In this document: positions 15,983 to 24,675 of the stretch, piece after piece | Numbering within the stretch: the stretch's first letter is position 1 | How the letters are laid out: each line of letters starts with the position of its first letter | Source: Chloroflexota bacterium | Lineage (GTDB): Bacteria; Chloroflexota; Anaerolineae; Aggregatilineales; Phototrophicaceae | Assembly (NCBI GenBank): GCA_011523545.1 | Contig: WTGN01000040.1 | Location: 20,868 to 84,867 of the forward strand | Length of the DNA stretch: 64,000 nt | Direction of reading: 5' to 3' | Position numbers and translations under genes: made by a program | The notes under the pieces: model-generated | The model's database searches: none | Told to the model about the DNA's origin: nothing | The model's input: only the letters and a program-made list of their open reading frames with translations

Positions 15983-16741
15983 GTGAATCTCAACGAATCA
16001 ATGTATCCGCCAGCGCGGCTGATCGTCGCGGCGATGGCGCTGCTCGCTTGGTCTCTGGCCGGCTGCAGCGCGGTTGAATTGGTCCAGCGCAACACCAACG
16101 CGACCGCCAACATCGAGGCAGACGCGACCGCGGCGACGGCAGACCCGACCCTGGTGGCGCTGGAAGCGGCGCGGCTTGAAATACAGTCGACGGCCGACAC
16201 CCTTGCGTCCAGCGCGACGCAAGCCGCCGCCACCATCGCCGCGCATGAAGCGACGCCCACAGCGCCAGCATCCGACGACGCCCCTGCCCTCCCCGCTTCC
16301 GCCGAGGGCATCGTCTATGGACAGGTGCCCATTGACAGCGACCGCCTCAACATCATCGCCGCGCTGGCCTTCGACCGCGATGGGCAATTGCTGGCCGCGA
16401 CGCGCGCCGGCGAAGTCTACGCCCTGCCCGACTATGACGGCGACGGCGCCGCCGATAAAACGCGCCTGATCTTCGCCGACGCGGCGCAGCAGCTGAGCCA
16501 GGTCGCCGGTTTGAACGCGCAGGGCGACGGCCTGATCCTGCTCCATGGCGGGCGGCTCAGCTTCATAGCTGACGCAAACGATGACGGCGAGTACGAGACG
16601 GTGAGCCAGCTCAGCGAGGGGCTGCCGGCTGATCAGAGCCCGCTGCAAGCGAGCAACGGCCTTGTGAAAGCGCCGGACGGGCGGCTGTTCACGGTCGATG
16701 TCAACTCGGGCGAGATTCTGCTAATCGTCCTGCGCGAGTAG
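15983..16741 (+). CDS. Lipoprotein with a dehydrogenase-like beta-propeller segment
   Basis: Starting at GTG 15983 or ATG 16001, the protein has a hydrophobic signal (LIVAAMALLAWSLAGCS) with a lipobox LAGC, so it is predicted to be lipid-anchored. A long alanine/threonine-rich, partly helical linker follows. The C-terminal half has blades such as LAFDRDGQLLAATRAGEVYAL and DYDGDGAADKTRLIF, which resemble the glucose/sorbosone dehydrogenase-like propellers of bacterial surface proteins. At about 250 residues it is too short for a full propeller and may be a binding or truncated form. It follows the membrane protein by only 29 bases. Confidence 0.75.
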   Translation: MNLNESMYPPARLIVAAMALLAWSLAGCSAVELVQRNTNATANIEADATAATADPTLVALEAARLEIQSTADTLASSATQAAATIAAHEATPTAPASDDAPALPASAEGIVYGQVPIDSDRLNIIAALAFDRDGQLLAATRAGEVYALPDYDGDGAADKTRLIFADAAQQLSQVAGLNAQGDGLILLHGGRLSFIADANDDGEYETVSQLSEGLPADQSPLQASNGLVKAPDGRLFTVDVNSGEILLIVLRE

Positions 16742-16774
16742 GCGCCGCCCCATTCTTCTATGAAAGGGAAATTT

Positions 16775-16862
16775 GTAGGGGCGAGACGAGTCTCGCCCTA
16801 AAGCAGGCACTATCACAAGCACGGGCGACCGGCGGTCAGTGTCAACTCGACCAAACGGCGCG
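16775..16862 (+). repeat. GTAG-foot hairpin with linked spacer repeat
   Basis: The hairpin at 16775-16800 has arms GCGAGA/TCTCGC. It is followed by a spacer with AGCAGGCACTATCACAAGC and a further GGGCGACC half-element containing GTCAGTGTC. The same spacer recurs near 19438 and 39487. The remaining 16,863-16,955 shows only a TATATT-like sequence before the channel gene. Confidence 0.7.
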
Positions 16863-16955
16863 CGCCTACAGATTTCCATGTCACGAATTCGTTAATTTGT
16901 CTCAGCCAAGCTAAACCGGCGAGGGGGCAGTAGTTATATTGGAGCACACCAAGGC

Positions 16956-17627
16956 ATGAACTTAAGGAACAATTCGCGCTTCGAAATCGCGGTCAGCATT
17001 GCGGTATTCGCTTCGATTGCGATCATGGGGCTGGAGACTTTCGCGCTGCCGGCGGGCTTGAAACATGGGCTTTTTGTCGCCGATGTCACATTGTCCCTGA
17101 TATTCGTCATCGAATACATCTTGCGTATCATTGCCGCTGAAAGCAAACGTCGCTACGTTACAAGCTTCTATGGCATCATCGATCTGGTCGCCTTGCTGCC
17201 AATTCTGTTCCACGCGGCCGCCAGCGTTCGCGCGTTGCGACTGCTGCGCATTATGCGCATATTGCGCCTGTTGAAAGTGACCCGCTACACGAATGCGCTG
17301 GACCGCTTCAAACAAGCGCTGAAATCAATCACAGCTGAAGCTACGCTATTCACCGGTGTAGCTTTTATCTTCGCAGTATGCTTCGCATTTATGATTTACG
17401 AAGTCGAGCATGAAGCGCAACCGGAATTTTATCGCAATATCCTTGATGCCATTTGGTGGTCAGTCGTCTCCTTGGTCGGCTACGGTGATGTATACCCGGT
17501 GACAGCTGTAGGGCGGATCCTGACGCTGGCCATGCTGCTGACTGGGACCGGAATAGTGGCCGTCCCGACCGCGCTGCTGGCCTCCGCTCTAGGACGAGTG
17601 CTTGACGACGAATACAGCAGAGGCTGA
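16956..17627 (+). CDS. Voltage-gated-type potassium channel (6TM, compact)
   Basis: The 223-residue protein has six hydrophobic segments with the layout of voltage-gated cation channels. The S4 segment (about 92-110) carries arginines every third residue (RALRLLRIMRILRLLK), which is a voltage sensor. The pore loop has the selectivity filter VGYGD (174-178) before S6. The canonical Thr before the filter is Leu (LVGYGD). No cytoplasmic RCK or cyclic-nucleotide-binding domain is fused, and the C-terminus ends shortly after S6. It may set membrane potential or potassium leak. It is followed by the transhydrogenase gene on the same strand. Confidence 0.92.
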   Translation: MNLRNNSRFEIAVSIAVFASIAIMGLETFALPAGLKHGLFVADVTLSLIFVIEYILRIIAAESKRRYVTSFYGIIDLVALLPILFHAAASVRALRLLRIMRILRLLKVTRYTNALDRFKQALKSITAEATLFTGVAFIFAVCFAFMIYEVEHEAQPEFYRNILDAIWWSVVSLVGYGDVYPVTAVGRILTLAMLLTGTGIVAVPTALLASALGRVLDDEYSRG

Positions 17628-17705
17628 CGCCGCTCCTACAGAAGTCGCTCGCCCTCTGATCGACATACCAACGAGCTACTCAGCCGCCGTCCGCCCCCGC
17701 CCTGC

Positions 17706-17735
17706 TTGCCAGCGCGCCTGCGTTTGCGTTATGCT
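17706..17735 (+). promoter_or_regulatory. Probable sigma-70-type promoter of sthA
   Basis: TTGCCA at 17706-17711 and TATGCT at 17730-17735 are separated by 18 bases. They lie just upstream of the transhydrogenase start at 17772. Confidence 0.5.
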
Positions 17736-17771
17736 CAAGGGGACGACAGCGCGTGTGAAAGAGGCGCAAGC

Positions 17772-19244
17772 ATGTCTGAAATAATCGCCCCGGCGAAACC
17801 GGCCACCAATGGCAAACCGCAGCCCGAACCGACGCCGAAACCGCGGCGTTACGATTACGACATCGTCATCATCGGCTCGGGACCGGCCGGGCACCGCGCC
17901 GCCATCCAGTCGGCCAAGCTGGGCAAGCGCGTGGCCGTCATCGAGAAGAAGACACTGATCGGCGGCGTCTCGGTCAATACGGGCACCATCCCCTCGAAGA
18001 CGCTGCGCGAGGCGGTTTTGCACCTCTCCGGTTTCCGCCAGCGCTCGATTTATGGCGCCTCGTACACGGTCAAAGAAAACATCACGATGAACGACCTGCT
18101 GCTGCGGGCCGACCACGTCATCCGCCACGAGATCGAGATCAACCGCCATCAGCTGCAGCGCAACGGCGTTCAGCTCTTCGCCGGCATCGCCACCATCGTC
18201 AACGAGCACACCGTGCACCTCAACTTCGTCGGACAGAAAGGCGAGGACGAGCTGACGACGCGCTGCATCATGATCGCCGTGGGCACGACGGTAGCCAAGC
18301 CGGCCGGCATCCCCTTTGACGGCGAGACCATTTTCACCAGCGATGGCCTGCTCAAGCTGGATCATTTGCCGAAGACGCTGACCGTCGTCGGCGGCGGCGT
18401 GATCGGCTGCGAATACGCCTGCATGTTCGCCACTTTGGGGGCGCGCGTGACCCTGGTTGAGGTGAGCGAGCGGCTGCTGGACTTCGTCGATCACGAGATT
18501 GTCGACGCGCTGGTTTATCACATGCGGCAGCAGCGCGTGACCCTGCGCCTGGGCGAAAATGTGCGCAGCATCGAGAAGGTCAAGACGCGCTACGGCAGTG
18601 GCGTCAAGACTAAGCTGGAGAGCGGCAAGGAGATCGTCACCGAAAAAGCGCTCTACGCCATCGGCCGGCAAGGCGCAACCGCCAGCCTAGGTTTGGAGAA
18701 CATCGGCATTGCCACCGACAAGCGCGGGCGCATCGCCGTCAACGAACATTACCAGACCGAGATCCCGAGCATCTACGCGGTCGGCGATGTGGTCGGCTTC
18801 CCCAGCCTGGCGTCAACCTCGATGGAGCAGGGGCGCATGGCCGCTTGCCACGCCTTCGGCATTGAGCATCAGAGCATCCCCGAGCTCTTCCCCTACGGCA
18901 TCTACGCCATCCCGGAGATTTCCACCGTGGGCGCCAACGAAGAAGAATTGACGCGCGCCGGCATCCCCTACGAGATCGGCAAAGCTTATTACAAGGAGAT
19001 CGCGCGCGGGCAAATCATCGGCGATACGATCGGCATGCTCAAGCTGGTCTTCCATCGGGAGAATCACAAGCTGCTGGGCGTGCATATCATCGGCGAGGGC
19101 GCGAGCGAGTTGATCCATATCGGGCAGACGGTGATGGCCTTCGGCGGCACAGTTGATTATTTCATCAACACAGTTTTCAATTATCCGACGCTGGCCGAGT
19201 GCTACAAAACGGCCGCCTTCGATGGCGTGAATCGGTTGATATGA
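17772..19244 (+). CDS. sthA: Si-specific NAD(P)+ transhydrogenase (SthA-like)
   Basis: The protein is a two-dinucleotide-fold flavoprotein: FAD motif DIVIIGSGPAGHRAA (G35, G37, G40), NAD(P) motif VVGGGVIGCEYA, and a C-terminal dimerisation domain. At the place where disulfide reductases have a redox-active Cys pair it reads GVSVNTGTIPSKTLR, with no cysteine pair; the GTIPSKTLR stretch is typical of soluble transhydrogenase SthA, which balances NADPH and NADH. The ATG at 17772 follows GAGGCGCAAGC; the frame is open further upstream but that part overlaps the promoter. A 25-residue proline-rich N-terminal extension is unusual for the family. Confidence 0.9.
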   Translation: MSEIIAPAKPATNGKPQPEPTPKPRRYDYDIVIIGSGPAGHRAAIQSAKLGKRVAVIEKKTLIGGVSVNTGTIPSKTLREAVLHLSGFRQRSIYGASYTVKENITMNDLLLRADHVIRHEIEINRHQLQRNGVQLFAGIATIVNEHTVHLNFVGQKGEDELTTRCIMIAVGTTVAKPAGIPFDGETIFTSDGLLKLDHLPKTLTVVGGGVIGCEYACMFATLGARVTLVEVSERLLDFVDHEIVDALVYHMRQQRVTLRLGENVRSIEKVKTRYGSGVKTKLESGKEIVTEKALYAIGRQGATASLGLENIGIATDKRGRIAVNEHYQTEIPSIYAVGDVVGFPSLASTSMEQGRMAACHAFGIEHQSIPELFPYGIYAIPEISTVGANEEELTRAGIPYEIGKAYYKEIARGQIIGDTIGMLKLVFHRENHKLLGVHIIGEGASELIHIGQTVMAFGGTVDYFINTVFNYPTLAECYKTAAFDGVNRLI

Positions 19245-19249
19245 CCGCC

Positions 19250-19466
19250 TCCCCCCAACCCCCTCTCGTCATCTCTATGGCGGGCGACCCAATGGCTCGC
19301 CCCTACAAGGCGCACACAAATTATCAATCCAGTTCTAACAAGGTCGTGTAGGGGCGTTTGACCCGCAGTGTCCACGCGCGGCGCTGAAACGCCCTCTGAA
19401 ACATAAGGCGGCGGGAGAGCGAAACTCGTCTCGCCCTAAAGCGCGCGCTATCGCAAGCACGGGCGT
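19250..19466 (+). repeat. Cluster of GTAG-foot elements and linked spacers
   Basis: Just after sthA lies a C-rich repeat with ATCTCTATGGC, then an inverted hairpin (19281-19306), a forward element at 19348 whose loop is replaced by a longer insert (AGTGTCCACGCGCGGC), and at 19408-19466 a further element with the spacer GCTATCGCAAGCACGGGCG. No gene is seen in 19,245-19,548. Confidence 0.7.
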
Positions 19467-19548
19467 TTTGCCATTCCACGTACTGTATGGTATGCTCATT
19501 TTGACTAAGCGGAATCCTGCGACCTGCAGCGCGAAAGGAACGCCCCGC

Positions 19549-19767
19549 ATGCCCGACCCCAAGCTCTCACCCAGCGCGCCCGTCCCACAAACGCGCGACG
19601 AAACCGATCTCGAAGAACTCACAGACGCCCAGGCTGAATTCATGGAAGACTTGCGCGTCAGCCTGATTCAAATGAAGAATGGCGATGTGATGCCCGCGCG
19701 CGAAGCCCTGCGGAAAATCCGTCTTGAGCTTGAAGCAGAAGATGATGGAAATCATCCTGACGGATAG
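19549..19767 (+). CDS. Probable antitoxin of a RelE/ParE-type module
   Basis: The frame is open from 19468, but the ATG at 19549 follows AAAGGAACG and gives a 72-residue acidic protein. Its C-terminal half (FMEDLRVSLIQMKNGDVMPA, then REALRKIRLEL) resembles short antitoxins of the RelB/Phd/ParD type that pair with RelE-family toxins. The toxin gene starts inside it. The family is not certain, but position, size and charge fit. Upstream TATGGTATGCT may hold the -10 element. Confidence 0.65.
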   Translation: MPDPKLSPSAPVPQTRDETDLEELTDAQAEFMEDLRVSLIQMKNGDVMPAREALRKIRLELEAEDDGNHPDG

Positions 19768-20077
19768 ATTCAATTCACTGGTCAAGAAACTAGGGCGAAC
19801 GTATCGCCGGATCGCGGATGATGTTGACGGGCTTGTTGACGATCTGGAAGATGGGCGGACACCCGGCGACCGACTTCAGGATGTTGGCGGGGCGGAAGTC
19901 TATAAAGTGAGATTGCGGAACACTTCCGCCCGTCTAAGCAAACGCGACGGCTTCAGGGTCGTTTATCATGTCGGGGAGACGGCGATTACCTTGCTCGTAA
20001 TTTGCCAAAAGCCCCGCTGTGCCGATGTGCAGCCCGTCCGAATCCGTCACCTGATGAATGAGCTAAATCTGACGTAG
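19742..20077 (+). CDS. RelE/ParE-family toxin
   Basis: The protein (about 111 residues from ATG 19742; 19745 is equally possible) begins MEIILTDRFNSLVKKLGRTY and contains YKVRLRNTSARLSKRDGFRVVYHV and ITLLVICQKPRC, the beta-sheet core of RelE/ParE toxins. RelE-type toxins cleave mRNA in the ribosome, and ParE types inhibit gyrase; the sequence does not decide between them. The 26-base overlap with the antitoxin frame fits coupled expression. Confidence 0.75.
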   Translation: MMEIILTDRFNSLVKKLGRTYRRIADDVDGLVDDLEDGRTPGDRLQDVGGAEVYKVRLRNTSARLSKRDGFRVVYHVGETAITLLVICQKPRCADVQPVRIRHLMNELNLT

Positions 20078-20144
20078 CCTCCCTCTGCGGCCTCCATAGG
20101 TCAATCAACCCATACCCGTCCGTCGCAGCGACAAGATGCGTCTT

Positions 20145-20170
20145 CGGGCGACCCATTGGCTCGCCCCTAC
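20145..20170 (-). repeat. Inverted GTAG-foot hairpin supplying a stop codon
   Basis: Read on the minus strand, this is GTAGGGGCGAGCC, a loop and GGTCGCCCG. The TAG of its foot (20169-20167) is the stop codon of the aminotransferase gene. Confidence 0.8.
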
Positions 20171-21318
20171 ACCTTGGTCCCGGGGCGGGCGAAACAGTTG
20201 CTGATGACCGGCTCCAGCCGTTCCAGCGCTTGCGGCAGGCTGCGCCGTCCCAAGCCAAGGCGGAAGTAATTGCCCTCAAAGAGCATGATTTCGGCGGGCA
20301 AGACCATGACGCCGGCCTCGCGCAAGGCGGCAGCGGCGAAGTCGCCCACCGGCATATCCGCCGCCAGTTCCACCAGTGTGATCGTGCCGCACTGAGGATA
20401 CGCGATCCAGAACAGATCAGGATAACGCCCGAAGAATTTGCGGCAGACGTCGATGTTTGCCCTGACGATGTCGATGCTGCGCGCGCAAAGCGCCTCGCGG
20501 TTCTCCAGCGCGATTAGAGCCAGGATCTCGCTAGGCGCGCTGCCGCAGATGGTCGTGTAGCTCTTCATCTCTTGCAGCTCGTGGCTGAGGCCGGCGTCGC
20601 GCGTGATCAGCCAGCCGACCCGCAGGCCAGGCAGCCCGAAGCATTTTGACAAGCCGCCAAGCACAATCGCCCGCTCGTAAAGTTCACAAGCCGATGGCAG
20701 GCGCAGGCCGGCGTCATGCTCGGTGAAGCGGTAAATCTCGTCGGAGAAGAGGATCAGGTTCTGCCGGCGCGCCAATTCAAGGACGCGCTCGAAGTCGGCG
20801 CGGCTGGGCAGATAGCCGCTGGGATTGTGCGGGAAGTTGATGATGAGCATGCGGGTGTCGGGGCGTATCAAGCGCTCCAGCTCATCGACATCGAAATGCC
20901 AGCCGTCCTCGGTCCGCCGCTGCTGCCAAAAGGAAAGCTCGCAGCCGGTCGCGCGCGCGATCTCCCAGAGCGACTGAAAACTGGGCTGCATCGCCACCAC
21001 GTGATCGCCCGCGCTCAGCAGGCTGTTCATGGGCAGGAAGACGCCTTCCTCCGGCACCACCTCAATGACATCGCGCGCGTCAATGCCGTCGTGCATATTG
21101 GCGATTGCACGGCGCAATTCGGGATGCCCCTGCGTCTCGGTATAACCCAGCCAAAGCGTCTCGAATTGCCGGTGGCGCTCTGGGCTGGCATAGGTCAGCA
21201 GCTCATCCAGCGTCAGCGGCTCGCTGTCGGATTGGCTGATGCCGTAAGGGGCGCTGAATTCGTGCTGACGGAAGAAGTTTACGATTTTGAAGGGGGCGAA
21301 TTTCATGCTGTTCACCAT
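20167..21318 (-). CDS. PLP-dependent aminotransferase (class I/II)
   Basis: The protein has the fold-type I landmarks: NFPHNPSG (161-168), SDEIYR (192-197) for cofactor contact, the Schiff-base Lys225 in GGLSKCFGLPGLRVGW and a C-terminal FRLGLGR carboxylate-binding arginine. It is 383 residues, normal for the family. An internal ATG four codons in (21306) is an alternative start. The substrate is not evident; the neighbours give no pathway. The TAG stop is formed by a GTAG-foot hairpin, which suggests the original 3' end was altered by insertion. Confidence 0.9.
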   Translation of the reverse strand: MVNSMKFAPFKIVNFFRQHEFSAPYGISQSDSEPLTLDELLTYASPERHRQFETLWLGYTETQGHPELRRAIANMHDGIDARDVIEVVPEEGVFLPMNSLLSAGDHVVAMQPSFQSLWEIARATGCELSFWQQRRTEDGWHFDVDELERLIRPDTRMLIINFPHNPSGYLPSRADFERVLELARRQNLILFSDEIYRFTEHDAGLRLPSACELYERAIVLGGLSKCFGLPGLRVGWLITRDAGLSHELQEMKSYTTICGSAPSEILALIALENREALCARSIDIVRANIDVCRKFFGRYPDLFWIAYPQCGTITLVELAADMPVGDFAAAALREAGVMVLPAEIMLFEGNYFRLGLGRRSLPQALERLEPVISNCFARPGTKV

Positions 21319-21340
21319 TCAAGTGGGTTGGGCAAATCTG

Positions 21341-21440
21341 ATTTAACCACAGAGGGCGCAGAGGGCACAGAGCATAATTGTCTGTCCTTGCGTCGCCCGC
21401 CCAACCCGCATATTGTAGGGCCGCTTCTGTGAATCGCCCG
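21341..21440 (+). repeat. CACAGAGG-type repeat and GTAG-foot variant
   Basis: At 21341-21373 lies AACCACAGAGGGCGCAGAGG, a member of a second dispersed family. At 21415-21440 a GTAG element with a slightly imperfect arm follows. Nothing coding is seen in 21,319-21,453. Confidence 0.65.
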
Positions 21441-21453
21441 CGCCAGCCCAATC

Positions 21454-22200
21454 CTATGCCGGCGCGACTTCAAGAAGCACGCCGCTGTGGTCGCTGAGCC
21501 GCGTGCTGTCTTCGGCAAAACGACTGATGAAACGCATGGATCTCAACTCAATATCTTTGCTCAGCGCGATATGGTCGATGAAGCGTTTGTCCAGCGCCGG
21601 ATCGCTTATTTCTCCCGCGGTCGGTATATGCCAGCCGGCGAATGTCGATTGGCACAGCTGGCTCACCGCCTTCGTCTGGCGCGACGTTTTGCCTGGCGGA
21701 ATCTGCAAATTGAAATCGCCAAGCAAAATGCTTCGCTTTCGGTAGCGATCTTGCGGCAGAACCTCGCTGCCGAGTATATCCAAGTATATTTCAGCGCCCT
21801 GCCACTGGCGCATAGCCTAATCGCCCCAAAACTTCCTGTTGATGCGATAGCCGAAGTATGGAATGCAGATCCCTGTGAATCGCCATCGCAATCCATTCAC
21901 CAGGGTATGCGCGCTGGCGAAGCGGCCCTCGGGCAACGCGGGCGATCCAATCAAATCGACATCGGACCATTCGTTGCGGCTCCATAGCAGCACCTTGCGC
22001 GCGCCGCCCGCTTCCGCTCTGACCCGCCCCGATTCGCGGCTCCTGATCAGGTAACCGCCATCGGGCATCGCCTCCGGATACGCTTCGGTCAGGCAGATGA
22101 CATCGGCGGAGCAACCGGAAATCGTTGCCCGGATGAGCTCAAACTTGTCTGATCTGGCCCGCGGACTTACAAACTCCGTGTTCCAATTCAGTATGCGCAT
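21454..22200 (-). pseudogene. Endonuclease/exonuclease/phosphatase-family gene with one in-frame amber codon
   Basis: Reading from ATG 22200, the product begins MRILNWNTEF and contains ADVICLTEAYPE, typical of the EEP fold. At 21819-21817 a TAG interrupts the frame after INRKFWGD. The very next codons continue in the same frame with AMRQWQGAEIYLDI and carry the conserved ILLGDFN and LSDHSGVLLEV motifs needed for catalysis. Full length would be 248 residues. So the two halves differ by a single nonsense codon, not a frameshift. It starts ten bases after the M20 peptidase stop. It may be a recent pseudogene, a sequencing error or a readthrough case. Confidence 0.8.
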
Positions 22201-22210
22201 GACCGCAAGC

Positions 22211-23353
22211 TCAAAGCGGTTCGCGCAGCATGGCCGCCATGATCGCCGCCCGTTCCGGCAGCGACGAGATCTCGCCGTATTCACCGACCGCGTGGCCGCC
22301 TTCGCCCACCATGCCCATGCCATCCAGCGTGGGCACACCCAGCGCCGCCGTCTTGTTGCCATCGGAGCCGCCGCCGGTGCGCCCTTCCTCCAGCGCGATG
22401 CCCATCTCGGCCGCCAGGGTTTGCGCCCGCTTGAACAGCGCCGCGATTTCAGCGGTGCGCTCCATCGGCGGGACGCCGACGCCGCCGTCAACCGCGATTT
22501 CCGCTTCGGGATGCACAGCCCGCAAGCTCATCATTTTCTCATGAATCGCCTGCTGGTTGACGCGGGTCCAGGCGCGCACGTTGATCTCAACCTTCGCTTC
22601 GGCCGGCACGACATTGGCGCGCGTCCCGCCGCTGATGACGCCGACATTGGCGGTTGTGCCAATTGTATAATCCGTCATCGCTTCCACCGCTATCACCTGA
22701 TGGGCGATCTCTTCAATCGCGTTGACGCCACGCTCATGATCGGCGCCCGAATGCGCGGCGCGGCCTTTGGCGGTGATCGTATACTGGCTGACACCTTTGC
22801 GCTGCGTCTTGTATGCGCCGTCTTGAGGCGGCTCGGTCACGAAGACGACATTGTGCGCGAGGGCCTCGCTTTCGATTTCGGCGCTGGAATGTTTGCTGCC
22901 GGTTTCTTCATCGGAATTGAGTTGGTAGCTGATCGGCCCGCGCGGAAAAAGTTCAAGCGCGCGCAGGGCCCGCAGCGCCCAGAGCGCGATGACGATGCCG
23001 CCTTTCATATCCATGGCGCCAACGCCATACAAGCGATCGCCGTCGATGCGCGTCGGCCGGCCGGCCACCGTGCCGATGGCCCAGACCGTGTCCATGTGGC
23101 TCATGATGAGCACGCCGCCCTCGCCCGGGTTCCAGCGGGCGCGCAGCACATCGCCGACCTCGGCTTTTGGCAGCACCTCGACCGCGCCGCCCAGCCCGCG
23201 CAGTTCCTCCGCCAGCGCCTTCCCCAGGGCATCAACAGCGGCTTTGTTTGTCGTCGGGGATTCCAGCGCGATGAAGCGCTTCAAATCAGCGACCATGCTA
23301 GGGCTATGCTCGCGCAGGTAGGTCAGGACGCGTCGGTTGTCGTCAGCGGTCAT
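22211..23353 (-). CDS. M20-family metallopeptidase (carboxypeptidase G2-like)
   Basis: This 380-residue protein has the two-zinc site of M20 enzymes: His86 and Asp88 in SHMDTV, Asp115 in GAMDMKGG, the Glu149-Glu150 pair in DEETGS, Glu174 in VTEPP and a C-terminal GEGGHAVGE histidine. The dimerisation domain lies between about 180 and 290. Such enzymes hydrolyse amide bonds of small substrates such as folate-type glutamates or N-acyl amino acids. There is no signal peptide, so it is cytoplasmic. The nuclease-like gene follows in the same unit. A CGAGG stretch precedes the ATG. Confidence 0.92.
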   Translation of the reverse strand: MTADDNRRVLTYLREHSPSMVADLKRFIALESPTTNKAAVDALGKALAEELRGLGGAVEVLPKAEVGDVLRARWNPGEGGVLIMSHMDTVWAIGTVAGRPTRIDGDRLYGVGAMDMKGGIVIALWALRALRALELFPRGPISYQLNSDEETGSKHSSAEIESEALAHNVVFVTEPPQDGAYKTQRKGVSQYTITAKGRAAHSGADHERGVNAIEEIAHQVIAVEAMTDYTIGTTANVGVISGGTRANVVPAEAKVEINVRAWTRVNQQAIHEKMMSLRAVHPEAEIAVDGGVGVPPMERTAEIAALFKRAQTLAAEMGIALEEGRTGGGSDGNKTAALGVPTLDGMGMVGEGGHAVGEYGEISSLPERAAIMAAMLREPL

Positions 23354-23555
23354 GTGTCTCGGTTCCTCGTTTTATAATGGCTGGGCAGAGTATACCACTG
23401 TGACCGCCAATCACGCCCGCCCGACAACGCGATCCTGGGGCGAGCTATCAGGTCGCGCGCCCCATCATACCTATTCTAGCGATATCGCCCGACCGGCCGT
23501 ATCATACTAATCCGACCGAAAACCGCTTAAGCCTGCGAGATTCGGAAGTCATAGC

Positions 23556-24509
23556 ATGGCCGCCCGGCGTCGTATACTGGCTCTTGCCGTCATAATCTAT
23601 GCCTGCGTCGCCGCGGCTCAGGGCGAGATTCCGCCGGTTTTCCAGCCCGAACCGCGGCCCATTCCCGCGTCGGTTCATGCGCTGCCGGATGTACGGCTGG
23701 AGTTGTATTTCACCGCGCTGAAACAGGGCGGCGTTGGGCTTCTACGTTTGGACGGAGATGGCATTGAAGCGGCGCAAGCAGAATTCCGCGGGGAAATCGT
23801 CCCGTTTTTCCCGCTGGATGGCGACGCCTGGTACGCGCTGATCGCCGCGGACATGAACGCAAACCCGGGCGTCTATACGCTGACTGTGCCGGTGCAGCGC
23901 AGCGCAGGCGATGTCAGCTTCGCGCTTGAGTTGCCCATCGAGCCGGCCGGCTTCATCTTGCAAGCGCTGGACTTGCCCAGCGACCGCGCCTGGCTTGAAG
24001 ACGCCGAGATTGAGAAGCAGGAATACGCCAGGCTCGGCGCGCTCGCGGCGGCGATTAGCCCCGCCCCGCTCTGGGACGAGAGCGGCTTTGAACTGCCCCA
24101 CGGCAGCGCGTTGACCTCGCCCTTCGGCGCCTTCCGCCAATTGCGCAACGCGCGGCAGACGCGGCACACCGGCTGGGATCAGAATCTGCCGATCGGCAGT
24201 CCGGTGCGGGCGCTGGCGGCGGGTAAGGCGCGCTTCGCCGGGCAGCTTGATATCCGGGGAAATTACGTGTTGATCGACCATGGCCTCGGCCTTTATTCCG
24301 GCTATGCCCATTTCTCCGAGCTGCATGTGGCGGCCGGCCAACGGATTGCGGCCGGTGAGATCATCGGCGTGAGCGGTAACAGCGGCCGCAGCAGCGCGCC
24401 CCATCTGCATTGGGAGACGCTCCTGCGCGGGCAGTGGGTGGACGGCGCCGCCCTGATCGAGATGTGGCTGCCAACGGCGAGCGCCAGCGGCGACGCAGCG
24501 AGTCAATAG
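23556..24509 (+). CDS. Secreted M23 (LytM-type) metallopeptidase
   Basis: The N-terminus is a signal peptide (ILALAVIIYACVAAAQG). A beta-rich domain at about 40-130 precedes a LytM domain at about 180-300. The zinc site is intact: His204 and Asp208 in RHTGWD, His252 in YAHF, His283 and His285 in APHLHW. It should act on peptidoglycan cross-links or serve as an envelope hydrolase. Length (317) is normal for a two-domain family member. The upstream 200-base gap holds a degenerate GTAG element (about 23436-23465) and -10-like sequences of the divergent M20 gene. Confidence 0.92.
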   Translation: MAARRRILALAVIIYACVAAAQGEIPPVFQPEPRPIPASVHALPDVRLELYFTALKQGGVGLLRLDGDGIEAAQAEFRGEIVPFFPLDGDAWYALIAADMNANPGVYTLTVPVQRSAGDVSFALELPIEPAGFILQALDLPSDRAWLEDAEIEKQEYARLGALAAAISPAPLWDESGFELPHGSALTSPFGAFRQLRNARQTRHTGWDQNLPIGSPVRALAAGKARFAGQLDIRGNYVLIDHGLGLYSGYAHFSELHVAAGQRIAAGEIIGVSGNSGRSSAPHLHWETLLRGQWVDGAALIEMWLPTASASGDAASQ

Positions 24510-24543
24510 ACAAGGCCAATGTTTGCCAACTGACAAACAAGGG

Positions 24544-24582
24544 TATAATGCGCCAATGGTCGGGCGTGAGTTTTGGTATAAT
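24544..24582 (+). promoter_or_regulatory. Two TATAAT boxes upstream of the FHA gene
   Basis: Perfect TATAAT hexamers lie at 24544-24549 and 24577-24582. A TTGCCA at 24523-24528 is 15 bases from the first. Two start sites about 33 bases apart are possible. Confidence 0.4.
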
Positions 24583-24675
24583 TAGCGTTCTACATGCCAC
24601 GTCGCTCGCTGGGCGGCCCCGCGCGAGCGTGACAGCGGTTTCGATCAGCGCCACTCACTGGCTGAGGAGGGCATC

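Noticed and set aside
21817..21819. Pyrrolysine or selenocysteine recoding at the amber codon
   Set aside because: TAG is not a selenocysteine codon, no pyrrolysine machinery is in the window, and the EEP family has no known recoded residue at this position. Simple nonsense mutation is more likely.
22097..23377. Long forward open frame (426 codons) opposite the M20 peptidase gene
   Set aside because: It is antisense to a gene with complete M20 motifs, and its arginine/alanine/histidine-rich product has no domain. High GC produces such shadow frames.
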